Below the pieces are notes generated by a model. It searched no databases, was not told the DNA's origin, and saw only the letters and a program-made list of their open reading frames with translations. Made by a program: the position numbers and the translations under genes. A stretch of 64,000 bases of DNA from VXLM01 sp034421575 (GTDB lineage Bacteria > Chloroflexota > Dehalococcoidia > Lucifugimonadales > VXLM01), in assembly GCA_034421575.1 (NCBI GenBank), contig DAOUKG010000017.1, forward strand, positions 43,556-107,555, given 5' to 3'. Shown here in pieces: positions 8,810 to 18,700 of the stretch. Every line of letters begins with the position of its first letter. Positions within the stretch are counted from its first letter, which is position 1.

Positions 8810-9103
8810 TTAGTGGTAGTCAACTATTTCGACTCCTACGGGTCCCGGGTTCGTCCAAACGAAACAGATGCGGTACTGATCGTTGATGCGAATGCTGTAT
8901 TCCCCGCTTCGGTCGCCAACCAGTCGCTCAAGCCGGTTGCCGGAAGGTACGCGAAGATCGCTCAGGACGCTGGCGGAATCGAGGAGGTCAAGCTTTCGCC
9001 GAGCTACTCTCCATATCGACTGAGGACACGTTCGCCGCGCCGTTCGAGTGGCGCGACCGTTGAAGATATCCTCCGTACCACCGTCCTCAAAAGAAACGAT
9101 CAC
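8810..9103 (-). CDS. higB: HigB-type mRNA interferase toxin
   Basis: A 97-residue RelE-fold toxin of the HigB group. It opens with IVSFEDGGTEDIFNG and ends with YRICFVW...VEIVDYH, both family hallmarks. HigB toxins cleave mRNA at the ribosome. The C-terminal Arg, Tyr and His residues expected for activity are present, so the toxin looks intact. The start codon is GTG. No ribosome binding site is visible, and the predicted transcription start falls on the start codon, so the message may be leaderless. Confidence 0.9.
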   Translation of the reverse strand: MIVSFEDGGTEDIFNGRATRTARRTCPQSIWRVARRKLDLLDSASVLSDLRVPSGNRLERLVGDRSGEYSIRINDQYRICFVWTNPGPVGVEIVDYH

Positions 9104-9138
9104 TATAACATAGTAGCACGGTATTCATGCTATGCCAA
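9102..9138 (-). promoter_or_regulatory. hig promoter with palindromic operator
   Basis: On the minus strand TTGGCA (9138-9133) and TACTAT (9115-9110) are 17 bases apart. The palindrome ACTAT-N3-ATAGT covers 9102-9114, overlapping the -10 box and the GTG. A second inverted repeat, TAGCA-N9-TGCTA, covers 9114-9132 in the spacer. This is the expected layout for HigA autorepression. Confidence 0.55.
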
Positions 9139-9259
9139 GCTACTAGCGAAAGCGACAGCCCGTTTCAAGTGAGAAGGTATCAAGACTGGGGCAGAACCGT
9201 GCTAACTCCCCTGCCTCTGCGCTCCTGGTTTGGTGTGAGTCGAGAGCGTGAAAGGCCGA

Positions 9260-10078
9260 CTACTTACGGACGGCTACGATGCCCAGCCAGTTCCGGGGTA
9301 TCCACTCGACCTTCATCTCTTCGAACGCCTGGTTGACGCCCGCCTGCAGCGCGGCGCTGGCCTTTTCGAAAGGGACGCCCGGCAGGGAGCCCTCTATGAA
9401 GTCGGAGAAGGTGCTGATGTCGAGGAAGCCTGCGCGGGTGAACTCGACAGTCTCGATCTTCTGCTCGATGACCTCAAAGCCCTGTCGTTCCAGAAGTTCC
9501 CTGTACTCGTCGGCGGTGAGCTGTTTGCGTGCCTGGACTCTCTCCGCCTTCACAGGAGACATGCCGTACTCGCGCCTGAGGATACGGTTGGCCTTCAGCA
9601 TCCACTTGCGATAGAAGATGAGGGACTCATCAGGGAGCGAGCCTTCGTAGAAGGTCGTGTTAAACGCCAGCTTTCCACCCGGCTTCAACGTCTTTGCAAT
9701 CTCCGCGACCATCGCATCCTTGTCCGGAATGTAGTGGATCGCATTGCAGAGAATTACCGTGTCGGCCTTTTCCTTCACCGCGTCGGAGATGTTCTCCATC
9801 TGGCTCTGGACGAATTGAACGGCCGTATCGCCCCTGCCCTTCAGTTCCTCCATTGCCTGCTTGAGGGCCGAAGACGAATGGTCGATGCCGATGATGACGG
9901 AGTTCTTCGCGCCCTCCAGGCGGTCGGCGATGATCTTGGTGACCCCGCCCGTTCCGCACGCCAGGTCGATGATTCGCTGTCCTGAACCCACGCCCGCAAG
10001 GTCGACGAGCAACGCGTTCTGCTGCCCGTAGAATTCATGCTCGGAAAATCGTTTGAAGCTGTAGTCAGTGGAGGCCAT
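9260..10078 (-). CDS. Class I SAM-dependent methyltransferase
   Basis: A 272-residue Rossmann-fold methyltransferase. Motif I is IIDLACGTGGVTKIIAD (about residues 36-52), followed by VIIGIDHSSSALKQA (motif II) and VILCNAIHYIPDK (motif IV), then LKPGGKLAFNT. The start at 10078 is chosen because GAGGGGAG lies just before it. The domain is Methyltransf_11/25-like. The substrate is unknown, and nothing adjacent helps, since the neighbours are a toxin-antitoxin pair and a hydrolase-like gene. Confidence 0.82.
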   Translation of the reverse strand: MASTDYSFKRFSEHEFYGQQNALLVDLAGVGSGQRIIDLACGTGGVTKIIADRLEGAKNSVIIGIDHSSSALKQAMEELKGRGDTAVQFVQSQMENISDAVKEKADTVILCNAIHYIPDKDAMVAEIAKTLKPGGKLAFNTTFYEGSLPDESLIFYRKWMLKANRILRREYGMSPVKAERVQARKQLTADEYRELLERQGFEVIEQKIETVEFTRAGFLDISTFSDFIEGSLPGVPFEKASAALQAGVNQAFEEMKVEWIPRNWLGIVAVRK

Positions 10079-10180
10079 GTAGCTCCCCTCTCGGCGCACC
10101 TATGACGGCGCCAATACCGGATACCCCTGCTTGAAACCAAGAATCATCGTAGCAAACCGTAGGTTGGATGTCCAACTATG

Positions 10181-10792
10181 CTATGCCGTTTTCACGGCGC
10201 CGCTGAGTGAGTATTCGCCGACCTGCAACTCCTGCCGGATGACCTTCGCCACGGCCCTGCCCAATAGGGCGTACCCCTCGGGCGTGTAGTGCAGGCCGTT
10301 CCGCGCCATGTACCGCTCCATGCCGCTCTCACGAGTGAGCCGGTGCAGGTCCACGACCGCCACGCCGTACCTGCCCGCCAGCTCTGCCGCGCATGCGTTG
10401 TACCCCACCACGTCGGCATCCAGCCTCCCAAAGGTGTTGAGCTTGTCCCGCCGCTCGTGAAATATCGGAGTCGTATGCGCCCAGGTGATTGCGGTCTCCG
10501 TGCTCTCCCGTATGCGTCGGAATATCTCTTCGAGATTCTGTCTGAACTCCGGCAGCGGCACGGTCTGAGGGTCTCCGGGCCGGAACCGGCGAATCTCGTG
10601 GAGTCCGCAGTTGAAGTGGAAGACGTCCGGCCTGGGACCGATGACCCACTCGTCGAGCTGCGCCAGTACGTCGCGTGTCGTCTTGATGGTCTCTTCCGGC
10701 CCCCACACCTCAGCGACGTCCGCGAGCTCTTCACGCACCGTCGGCTGGTAGTCCCGTCTGATGCAGTCGCCTATCAGCGTGACCGTCTTCAT
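10181..10792 (-). CDS. SGNH/GDSL-like hydrolase with altered catalytic residues
   Basis: A 203-residue SGNH-fold protein. Block I reads LIGDCIRRDY: the catalytic Ser of GDS is Cys, and the codon is unambiguously TGC. Block III is HFNCGLHEI and block V is NGLHYTPEGY, where the usual Asp before the catalytic His is Asn. The fold is therefore clear, but both the nucleophile and the acid differ from active esterases. It may be inactive, a Cys-dependent enzyme or a binding protein. The start at 10792 is preferred, with AAGGCGAG upstream, although the frame is open to 10861. Confidence 0.75.
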   Translation of the reverse strand: MKTVTLIGDCIRRDYQPTVREELADVAEVWGPEETIKTTRDVLAQLDEWVIGPRPDVFHFNCGLHEIRRFRPGDPQTVPLPEFRQNLEEIFRRIRESTETAITWAHTTPIFHERRDKLNTFGRLDADVVGYNACAAELAGRYGVAVVDLHRLTRESGMERYMARNGLHYTPEGYALLGRAVAKVIRQELQVGEYSLSGAVKTA

Positions 10793-10880
10793 GGAACTCG
10801 CCTTGCGAGCCTTATCGAGCCCCGACGAGAATCTAGGTGTAGATATTCTTGAATTTCTCATTGATATCCCCGATCAAGTC

Positions 10881-10964
10881 GTCATTCCCGCGAAAGCGGG
10901 AATCTATTCCTCATAGAGAGTATATGTGTACCAAACTCTGGATTCCCGCTTTCGCGGGAATGAC
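10881..10964. repeat. 84-bp palindromic repeat, copy A
   Basis: Inverted ends of about 22 bases (GTCATTCCCGCGAAAGCGGG and its reverse complement) surround a 40-base centre containing CCTCATAGAGAGTATATGTG. Copies of exactly the same length lie at 12516 and 61926. Confidence 0.85.
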
Positions 10965-10982
10965 GAAAAATGTCAATATAAC

Positions 10983-11744
10983 CTAACCGGACGAGACCAG
11001 GTGCATGAACTCCGCACTTCTCGGCTCGCGCTCCAGAATATAGGTGATATAGGCGCTCAGGACCCGGCGCAGGTCTTCGATCATGCGCTCCGAGAGCGGC
11101 AGTTCAAGGGCTTGAGGAATGTCTGCGACCTGGAAGAACCGCAGCACCTTGATGGTGTTCAGCGAGACATGAATCAGCGCGCCGTCCGTCCGGCTTCGGC
11201 ACTCCGGCCCGACCAGCCCGCCTCCGTCGCAGGAGAAGACGTGGTCGCCCGCCGCGAGCTCGGCCCCGCAGCCGACGCACTGACGCACCTCCGGGCCGAA
11301 ACCTGCCACGGCCAGCATTCTTGTCTCGAAGTACCGAGCAAGCTGTTCGGGACGCTCGGTGGACTCCAACACGTTCATTGCGGCGACGAGTAGACGAAAC
11401 TCGGCCGGATTGACTGCACCATCGGCGGAGAACCCGTCGACAAGCTCCGCCATATACATCCCGGTCGAGACGAGGCCGAGGTCCTCCCTCACCGTCCGAA
11501 AGCTCGCCACGGTCTCAGCTTCGACCACCTGGTCGAGGCTGCGCCCCTCCGCTATGGAGACGCGGACATGGGTGAGGGGCTGCAGGAACCCGCCCTTGCG
11601 GCTCTTCGCGCGGCGCGCGCCCTTGACGACCGCCCGCACCTTTCCCCTATCCGGCGTGTAGAGGGTAACGATCCGGTCCGCCTCGCCGAGGCGCATGTGC
11701 TTGAGCACGAGGCCCTCGGTGTTGTATGTCTTCGGTCTCGGCAA
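10983..11744 (-). CDS. recO: DNA repair protein RecO
   Basis: A 253-residue RecO. The N-terminal OB-fold opens TYNTEGLVLKHMRLGEADRIVTLYT, and the C-terminal part carries the zinc motif C-x2-C...C-x8-C (CVGCG then SCDGGGLVGPEC). RecO loads RecA on SSB-coated gaps together with RecR, which is encoded just upstream. The TTG at 11744 is preferred because GAGG lies 9 bases before it; the frame is open to a TTG at 11777 that lacks such a site. It is the last gene of the minus-strand recombination group. Confidence 0.92.
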   Translation of the reverse strand: MPRPKTYNTEGLVLKHMRLGEADRIVTLYTPDRGKVRAVVKGARRAKSRKGGFLQPLTHVRVSIAEGRSLDQVVEAETVASFRTVREDLGLVSTGMYMAELVDGFSADGAVNPAEFRLLVAAMNVLESTERPEQLARYFETRMLAVAGFGPEVRQCVGCGAELAAGDHVFSCDGGGLVGPECRSRTDGALIHVSLNTIKVLRFFQVADIPQALELPLSERMIEDLRRVLSAYITYILEREPRSAEFMHLVSSG

Positions 11745-11807
11745 GGATTTTGTCCTCGTCCAGATGGACAGCCTCAAAGGCGTAGACGCTTCGCAGCGTC
11801 CGCATCG

Positions 11808-12422
11808 CTAGAATTCCTGGCGGCCTTCCAATGCTCGTCCAAGGGTCACTTCATCGGCATACTCCAGGTCACCGCCGACCGGCAGGCCGCGAGCGGGTCG
11901 CGTCACCCTGATGCCGAGGGGAGAGATCAGACCGTGCAGGTACATCGAGGTGGCCTCTCCCTCCAAATTGGGGTTCGTCGCGAGAACGACCTCCGTCACC
12001 TCGGACCCTTTGAGCCGCTCCAGCAGCGGGGCGATCTTGAGGTCTTCCGGGCGGATGCCGTTCATGGGCGAAATCGCCCCGTGCAGAACGTGGTACAGGC
12101 CGTTGAATGCCCCCGTGCGTTCGAGAGCGGGAACGTCCATCGGCTCCTCCACCACGCAGATCCTGGTGCGATCGCGGCTTGAGTCCTCGCAGAGACGGCA
12201 CGGGTCGTTTTCCGTGATGTTGGAGCAGGCGGAACAGAGGATAATCCTCTGTTTGACGGCGAGAATGGCGTCGGCGAGGGCGCGGGAATGCTCGTCTCCC
12301 ATGCGTATGAGGTGGTACGCCAGCCGCTGGGCCGACTTTGGGCCGATCCCCGGCAGCTTGTGAAGCTCTTCGACGAGCTTCCCGACGGGGTCCGCGGACG
12401 AGTATGCCCCAGGTTCGTTCAT
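11808..12422 (-). CDS. recR: Recombination protein RecR
   Basis: A 204-residue RecR of standard length. The helix-hairpin-helix is LPGIGPKSAQRLAYHLI (residues 23-39), the zinc finger is CSACSNITENDPCRLC (residues 63-78), and a Toprim domain follows (ICVVEEPMDV to VLATNPNLEGEATSMYL). It forms the clamp that works with RecO and RecF. The recR-recO spacing is short, about 63 bases to the preferred recO start, so the two are probably cotranscribed. Confidence 0.96.
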   Translation of the reverse strand: MNEPGAYSSADPVGKLVEELHKLPGIGPKSAQRLAYHLIRMGDEHSRALADAILAVKQRIILCSACSNITENDPCRLCEDSSRDRTRICVVEEPMDVPALERTGAFNGLYHVLHGAISPMNGIRPEDLKIAPLLERLKGSEVTEVVLATNPNLEGEATSMYLHGLISPLGIRVTRPARGLPVGGDLEYADEVTLGRALEGRQEF

Positions 12423-12642
12423 CTATCTGGAAGTCCTTGAATCCAAATCCGTTCGTCATTCCCGCGAAAAGCCTGCCCCGTACCCCGATACGGGGGAGAC
12501 CTTTGCATAACCACCGTCATTCCCGCGAAAACGGGAACCTATCCTCTTCAGTGAGCACATACGGCACCTAATCTGGATTCCGGCTCTCGCGGGAATGACG
12601 GGATACGCCGACGATAGTTGAATGCGAAGAACTGCGGCTTCC
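12423..12642. repeat. Intergenic repeat cluster with 84-bp repeat copy B
   Basis: 12516-12599 is an 84-bp copy of the GTCATTCCCGCG element. To its left a half-palindrome (12455-12469) runs into the mini-palindrome CCTGCCCCGTAC...GATACGGGG (12470-12495). A lone terminus GAGACCTTTGCATAAC (12496-12511) follows, matching the end of the 391-bp element at 29811. Confidence 0.75.
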
Positions 12643-12951
12643 CTACATCAGTCCCGGAATCTTCAGTCCGCCGGTCAGCGCGGCCATCTGCTTGCTGACG
12701 GTCTCTTCCGCTCGTCTCAGGCCGTCGTTCACGGCGGCAAGCACCATGTCCTGCAGGAGTTCCACGTCTTCGGGATCGACGACGTCCGGGTCGATGGTGA
12801 TGGAGAGGACGTGCATCTTGCCGGTAACAGTGGCGGTGACCGCGCCTCCTCCGGCCGATCCCTCGACCGTGAGGGTCTCCATCTCCTCCTGCATCTGCTC
12901 CATGCGCTTCTGGAGCTGCTGCGCCTGCTTGATCATCCTTTTATTCATCAT
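12643..12951 (-). CDS. ybaB: YbaB/EbfC nucleoid-associated protein
   Basis: A 102-residue YbaB/EbfC-family DNA-binding dimer. It opens MIKQAQQLQKRMEQMQEEMETLTVEGSAGGGAVTATVTG and closes with the DVELLQDMVLAAVNDGLRRAEE helix. The family is usually encoded between dnaX and recR, exactly as here. It overlaps the end of dnaX by 11 bases, indicating translational coupling. Its C-terminus ends TGGLKIPGLM, as is typical. Confidence 0.95.
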   Translation of the reverse strand: MMNKRMIKQAQQLQKRMEQMQEEMETLTVEGSAGGGAVTATVTGKMHVLSITIDPDVVDPEDVELLQDMVLAAVNDGLRRAEETVSKQMAALTGGLKIPGLM

Positions 12952-14596
12952 CCGGGGATTCCTCCTTTTCGCTGACCACGCGAGCGCCCATCAAACGCGC
13001 TGCCCGCACGAGGTGGCTCTTCTGCGCTACGCTCTGCTTGGGGCCGTTTCCGCCCCCGCCTTCAAGCGTCATCGCGATCTCGTAATCGCCTCCCATCGCC
13101 TTCTGTACCGCGTCACGAACGAGCCGCCTGCTTGCAGGGTCGTCGAATTCTTCCTGCATCCGTTCCATGTGCGCCTTGTGGGCGAACACGAGGGTGAGCT
13201 TGTCATCCTCGACGCTGCGTTCACGACAGTCGCGCAACAGGCTGCCGAGGTTGTATTTCTTGCCCTTGGCATGACGGAGCGCCCGGACGACCTGGTCCCA
13301 TTCCGGGTCTGCCTGCCGTGGCGGCGACGAGGCCGCAGGCTGGCGGTATTGGGATGGGTCGCGGGCCTCGGGTGGGACGGGTCTGTTACCTGGCGGTGGG
13401 CCGCCGGCAGGGGCCGCGGGGCGGGGCTGCTGGCGTGCCGGTGCGCGAGGGGGCGCCGTACCCTGTCTCGCGGGTGCGGGGGCGGGAGCGGCCGGAGCCG
13501 GAGCCGCTTGGACGACGGTAGGCTTGGGCGCGATGCTCGATTCGACCAAGGCCATCTCCAGGGGGAGCGTCGAGACGAGATCGCGCTTCACGTCGACCGC
13601 TGAGAAGGTCTTGAGCACGTGGACGAGATGGTCCAGGGACAGGCCGTCGGCCAGCTTTCGGAGCTCAACCTTGACCTCCTCGTCAAACCCCAGCGAAGAC
13701 TCGACGGACGATTTGATAAGGAGTGTCCCTCGAAGGTGGTCCATGACCATCCGGTGGAACTGCTGAAGGTCCACCCCCTGGGAGCCGACCTCATTGATTA
13801 CGGCCAGCCCTTCCTTGGTCTCCTTCTTCAGGGCGTGCTGCGCCAGTTCCAGCGCGCGCTCGTCTCCCCCCAGTTCCAGCAGGTCGCGCACCTGTTCCCC
13901 CCGAAGCGGAGAGCCGTAGGACACCATCGCCTGTTCGAGCAGGTTCTCGGCGTCTCGCAGGCTGCCGGATGACGACCGCGCCAGCAGCGCCAGCGCCTCC
14001 GGCTCGACCGTGCAGCCCTCCTGCTTGGCGAGGGTGTCGAGCTGCATCTGGATGGTGTCGAGAGAGATTCGACGGAAGTCGTACCTCTGGCACCGGGAGA
14101 TGATCGTGAGGGGCACCTTGTGGATCTCGGTCGTGGCGAGGATGAAGATCGCGTGATCGGGAGGCTCTTCGAGGGTCTTCAACAGCGCGTTGAAGGCCGG
14201 CTCGGTGAGCATGTGGACCTCGTCGATGATGTAGACCTTGTACCTGCCCTCGTGGGGGGTATAGCCCACCTTGTCTCGCAGGTCGCGAATGTCGTCGATG
14301 CCGCGATTGCTGGCCGCGTCGATCTCGATGAGGTCCAGCGAGCGGCCTTCGTTTATGGATAAGCAGATGTCGCAGCAATCGTCGGGCTCTCCCTCCTGCG
14401 GATCACGGCAGTTGGCGGCCTTCGCCATGATGCGGGCCGTGCTCGTCTTGCCCGTTCCACGAGGGCCGGTGAACAGGTAGGCATGGGCAAGCCGTCCAAG
14501 CGATACGGCATTCCGCAGCGTCTGGGTGACGGCTTCCTGTCCGACGACCTGTTCGAGTCGCCTGGGACGCCACTTTCTGTAAAGGACCTCTGCCAT
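12941..14596 (-). CDS. dnaX: DNA polymerase III subunit gamma/tau
   Basis: A 551-residue clamp-loader ATPase. It has YRKWRPRRLEQVVGQEAV at the N-terminus, Walker A GPRGTGKTS (about residues 45-53), the zinc site C-x8-C-x2-C (CRDPQEGEPDDCCDIC), Walker B VYIIDEVHML and sensor 1 ILATTE. After about residue 365 an Ala/Pro-rich linker leads to a short tau-like C-terminal domain. No A-rich slippery heptamer was noticed, so only the full-length form is predicted. It heads the dnaX-ybaB-recR-recO group. Confidence 0.95.
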   Translation of the reverse strand: MAEVLYRKWRPRRLEQVVGQEAVTQTLRNAVSLGRLAHAYLFTGPRGTGKTSTARIMAKAANCRDPQEGEPDDCCDICLSINEGRSLDLIEIDAASNRGIDDIRDLRDKVGYTPHEGRYKVYIIDEVHMLTEPAFNALLKTLEEPPDHAIFILATTEIHKVPLTIISRCQRYDFRRISLDTIQMQLDTLAKQEGCTVEPEALALLARSSSGSLRDAENLLEQAMVSYGSPLRGEQVRDLLELGGDERALELAQHALKKETKEGLAVINEVGSQGVDLQQFHRMVMDHLRGTLLIKSSVESSLGFDEEVKVELRKLADGLSLDHLVHVLKTFSAVDVKRDLVSTLPLEMALVESSIAPKPTVVQAAPAPAAPAPAPARQGTAPPRAPARQQPRPAAPAGGPPPGNRPVPPEARDPSQYRQPAASSPPRQADPEWDQVVRALRHAKGKKYNLGSLLRDCRERSVEDDKLTLVFAHKAHMERMQEEFDDPASRRLVRDAVQKAMGGDYEIAMTLEGGGGNGPKQSVAQKSHLVRAARLMGARVVSEKEESPDDE

Positions 14597-14734
14597 GTCC
14601 CTCCAACGGCGGATGAGAACTCAGATCAGAGGGCGACAACCCTCACTTGCAACAATGCGAGGCAGACCGTGTGGTCAATCGCCGGGACACCCCGTAGTTT
14701 CTCACACAATCGGCCAGTGTGAAACCGGCATTTC

Positions 14735-15253
14735 TCAGTTTTGCCGTGACGCCAATCGCTCCATGGCTCGCGACGCGGCCGCATTCATCACTGCCTCGTC
14801 ATCCGGCTCCTCGTGGTCGTAGCCCAGGAGGTGCAGAACGCCATGCACCAGCAGGACGGTCAACTCCCGATCGACAGAATGTCCGGCGCGCTCGGCCTGA
14901 CGGCTCGTTTGAGGGTGCGAGATGATGATCTCCCCAAGCGACGCTTCGTCATTTTCGGTGGGCGGGAGTACGAAGTCGATATCGGCCCCCGCTCCGCTCC
15001 GCTCTCCCTCGCCGTAATACTCTCCCTCATGAGTGTACGAAAAGGACAGCACGTCGGTGTTCTCGTCCAGTCCCCTGTGCTGAAGGTTGAGTTCACGGAC
15101 GACCACATCGTCTGCGATCACCACGCTGACGTGGGTGTTGGGGTCGCACGACTCGGACTCCAGCGCGGCGGAGACGGCTTCCAGCACAAGGCTCTCGGAG
15201 ACGACGTTCTCGAACTCGTCGAATATCTGGACGTCAATCTGAAAGTCGGTCAA
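14735..15253 (-). CDS. ybeY: Endoribonuclease YbeY
   Basis: A 172-residue YbeY. The zinc motif H-x3-H-x5-H is present as HGVLHLLGYDH (about residues 136-146), preceded by LNLQHRGLDENTDVLSFSY and LGEIIIS. YbeY matures 16S rRNA and takes part in ribosome quality control. A small acidic insertion (EGEYYGEGERSGAGADIDF) separates the two conserved blocks. It lies 138 bases upstream of dnaX on the same strand. Confidence 0.95.
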   Translation of the reverse strand: MTDFQIDVQIFDEFENVVSESLVLEAVSAALESESCDPNTHVSVVIADDVVVRELNLQHRGLDENTDVLSFSYTHEGEYYGEGERSGAGADIDFVLPPTENDEASLGEIIISHPQTSRQAERAGHSVDRELTVLLVHGVLHLLGYDHEEPDDEAVMNAAASRAMERLASRQN

Positions 15254-15293
15254 CGGATTCGAGATCCCTCATGGGCAGGTTTGAAACCTGCCC

Positions 15294-15644
15294 CTACCCA
15301 GATTCGCCGTCGGCCTCCGCCTTTCCGGCTTCGTATCCCTCCGCGTATCCCAGCCGGACCGCGTGGGCCATCGCCGGCACAAGCGCGGTAATGAAGCGGC
15401 CCAGGCTCGCCTCATCGGCCTCGTCCGGCAGTTCGCCCATTTCATTCATCATGATCTGGCCGGCAATCGAGACGTAGGGGCTGAGCCAGTCGGGAACGTA
15501 GTAGTCGACCGCCTCATTGTCTGCGGCGTCCTCGGCGAAAGTCAGCGTGCTGAGGGTCTCGTCATCTCCGCTCTGCGAGGTCAGAAAATCGAGGGCGGCT
15601 TGAAAGGACGCCTCAAACTCCTCGAACGGGTCATACTGTGCCAT
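15294..15644 (-). CDS. Acidic hypothetical protein
   Basis: A 116-residue strongly acidic protein (opening AQYDPFEEFEASFQ, closing YAEGYEAGKAEADGESG) with no membrane segment and no family I recognise. It is mostly predicted helix. It lies 40 bases upstream of ybeY on the same strand, so it may head the ybeY-dnaX transcript. The function is unknown. Confidence 0.6.
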   Translation of the reverse strand: MAQYDPFEEFEASFQAALDFLTSQSGDDETLSTLTFAEDAADNEAVDYYVPDWLSPYVSIAGQIMMNEMGELPDEADEASLGRFITALVPAMAHAVRLGYAEGYEAGKAEADGESG

Positions 15645-15788
15645 GGCGTGACTCCTTCGACAAACCGGCTCTGCGGGCTCTCGGGATAATCCCTATCATA
15701 GCAGAATCTCTGTTCGGCAGACCGTCGCAATCGAGGCTCGCGTGTCCTCATTCTCGATGGAGACTGTATACTTGCTGGGTGCGCACTA

Positions 15789-18700
15789 ATGCGTCAGGAG
15801 CCGTCCTTCGTGCCCGATTCCGCCTTGTATTTCGAGCCATTTGAGCAGGCCCAAGAGCGCCTCGAACATCTGCTTGCCGAGTACCAGGCGGATGACAGCC
15901 TCGCGCCGGTCACCGTCATAGTTCCCTCAACTTACGCCGGGCTGCATCTGCGTCGCGACATCGGGAGGCGCGGCCTCGTGAACGTGCAGTTCATGGTGCT
16001 TTCGCGCCTCGCGGAGCTGCTCGGGGCTCCAGGCCTGGCCGCCAAGGGAATGAGACCCCTGAAGCCCCTTATCGAGTCCGCCGCAGTCCGGGGCGTGGCA
16101 CAGGGCGCTTCAGGACAGCTCGAACAGTTTCGCGATCATCCATCCTTCCATTCCAGCCTACGCTCAACATTCCGCGACCTACGCTACGCCACTCCATCCG
16201 CGCTTGCCGCTCTTAAGGGGCGTGGTGGGATTTCAAGCGAGATCGTCCGGCTGTACGGACTCTATCAAGAGCGCGTCAAGACGTACTACGACCGCGAGTC
16301 GCTCACCGACGCTGCCGCCGACGCGGTGGCGAGTGGCAACGCAACGGCGCTGGCCGACCTCGGACCCGTCATCGCCTATCTCCTGCGAGCCCTCACTCCC
16401 GGCGAGCGGAGGCTGCTCGACGCCCTCAGAGAGGCGTGGACCTGCTCGACCGTCCTGGGTGTGACCGGAGAACCGCAGACCGACGAGGACGTACTGGGCA
16501 TCGCCCAGCCACGGGGCACAGACCATCCTCAGCGAACAGTGCCAACGCCCCACTCCGAGACGAGCCTGCTCATAACCACAGACACGCGCGAGGAAGTGCG
16601 GAACGTGGTGAGGGGCATTGCTTCCGCCGCGCACGAGGGGACACCGTTCAATCGAATGGCCGTCCTGTACTGGCAGCGAGAGCCGTACGCCTCGCTCATA
16701 GCCGAGCAGTTCGCCATGGCAGAGGTGTCTGCGGCCGGACCGTCGGCGGGAAGGCTGGCTTCGACGCCGGTCGGACGAATGGTGAAGGGCATGGTCTCGC
16801 TTGCGGGCGGCGACCTGCCGAGAGACGAGGTCACCGGGTGGCTCACGTCGTCTCCGGTGAAGTCCACGGCGTCGGGTTTTCGACCCTCCCGTTGGGATGG
16901 GATATCTCGCGATGCGGGAGTCGTCGCCGGTATTGAGCAATGGAGCGACCGCCTTGCACGGTACGCGGGCCGCCAGGAACGAGCGGCAAAGGACCGGAGC
17001 GAGGACATCGCCGATGCAAGGCGGCTGAGATTGGAGCGGTCCGCGAAGGAGACGTGGGCGCTGCGTCGTTTCATGTCGAAGCTTAACGACGACCTCACGC
17101 CCCCTGAGGATGGCGGGTCATGGGCGGACTTCGTTGAATGGGTCGAGGGCCTGATAGTTCGATACATGGACAGTGCCGGGCTGCCGCCAAAGGAAGCGCA
17201 AAACCTGGAAGCCCTGGAGTCCGCCGTCAGGGAGTTGGCAAGCCTGGACGACGTGGATAAGGAGGGGACGACTCTGGACGGTTTTCGCTCCGCGCTGGAC
17301 GAGGCGCTCGGCAGGGCCGCCGCGCGAGAGGGCGCGTACGGAGATGGTGTGTTCGCCGGTCCCGTCGGAAACGCCGTCGGACTGCGGTTCGACCGGGTAT
17401 ACCTCCTGGGCATGGTCGAGGGCCTCGTGCCCCCGCGCGTACGCGACGACCCCTTGCTCCCTGAACGCGAGCGCAAGCAGGCAGGACTCCCGCAGAGGCG
17501 CAGCGTGAGCGTCGAAAGGTACGAGTTCCTTGCCGCGGCCTCATCCGGGCGCAAGAGGGTTCTCACGTTCGCGCGCGGCGATAACGCGGCAATGAGAGAG
17601 CAGCATCCATCAAGCTGGTTCCTCGCAGAGGCGTCACGACTCAACGGCGCTTCCGTCTATCCTTCCATGCTCTCCTCACCGGAAGAGCTAGCTGCCCTGA
17701 AGCAGCAACCATGGTTCGAAGAGGTGGCGTCCTCCCAGGACAGCATCGATGCCGTTTCAAATTCGCAGCCTGCCGACCTTCACGACTACGATCTCAACCG
17801 GCTCTGGCGTTGGCGACGCTCCGGCAAGCGCATCGGCGACCACTATCTCGCCGAGTCGGAGGACGTTCTGGAGAGAGCCCTGCGGATGGAGCGGGCGAGG
17901 AACTCAAGAGCGTTGACGGCTTGGGACGGAGACCTCTCGGCGACGTCTTTCTCTTCGGGACGAATCGGTCTCTCCAGCAGCGACATCTTCTCCCCGACGA
18001 GGCTTGAGACGTGGGCGACGTGTCCGTACCGCTACTTCCTCTCGAACGTCCTCGGAATCGCCGCCCTGGAGCAGCCTGAGGAAATAGCGACGATCTCTCC
18101 TCTGGAGCGAGGCTCGCTGATTCACGCCGTCCTAGAACGCTTCATTCGAGCGGCGCAGGAGCAGGGAACGCTTCCTGATCACGATCAGCCATGGACGGAC
18201 GACCACCTCAGGACGCTCATGGGCATCACCGAGGAGGAGTTCCGAAATGCCGAGCAGCGCGGCATCACCGGCAAGCGGCTCCTGTGGGAGATCGCTCAGG
18301 CCGAGATCAGAACTGATCTCCAAACGTTCTTGGATGAGGACTTCATACTTCGCAAGAGGCACGGAGTCGCTCCGCATGGGGTCGAAAGCGAGTTCGGGAC
18401 TTCCCGACGGCAGCCGGGGGAAGCCACCGTTCAGGGGCCCGTTGAATGGGGCACGCTCAGATTCCGCGGCGTGATCGACCGCATCGATGTCTCGCCGTTG
18501 GGCGATACCGCCCTTGTGCTCGACTACAAGACGGGTGGAACGAGCGAATACACGAACATGACCAAAGACCCCATAAGGCGTGGGACTCGCCTGCAGTTGC
18601 CGGTGTACGGTCTCGCGGCCCGCGAGTTGCTGGGCCAAGGCATGGAAGTGCTGGTCGCCTACTGGTTCGTGTCGTCCAGGGGAGAGTTCAGAACACGCCC

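Noticed and set aside
10881..12599. Palindromic repeats as possible CRISPR repeats or transcription terminators
   Set aside because: They are dispersed singly, have no spacer array and no T-run after the stems; better explained as interspersed repeats.
12941..14596. Programmed frameshift in dnaX
   Set aside because: No A-rich slippery heptamer with a downstream hairpin was found, so a gamma form is not supported.
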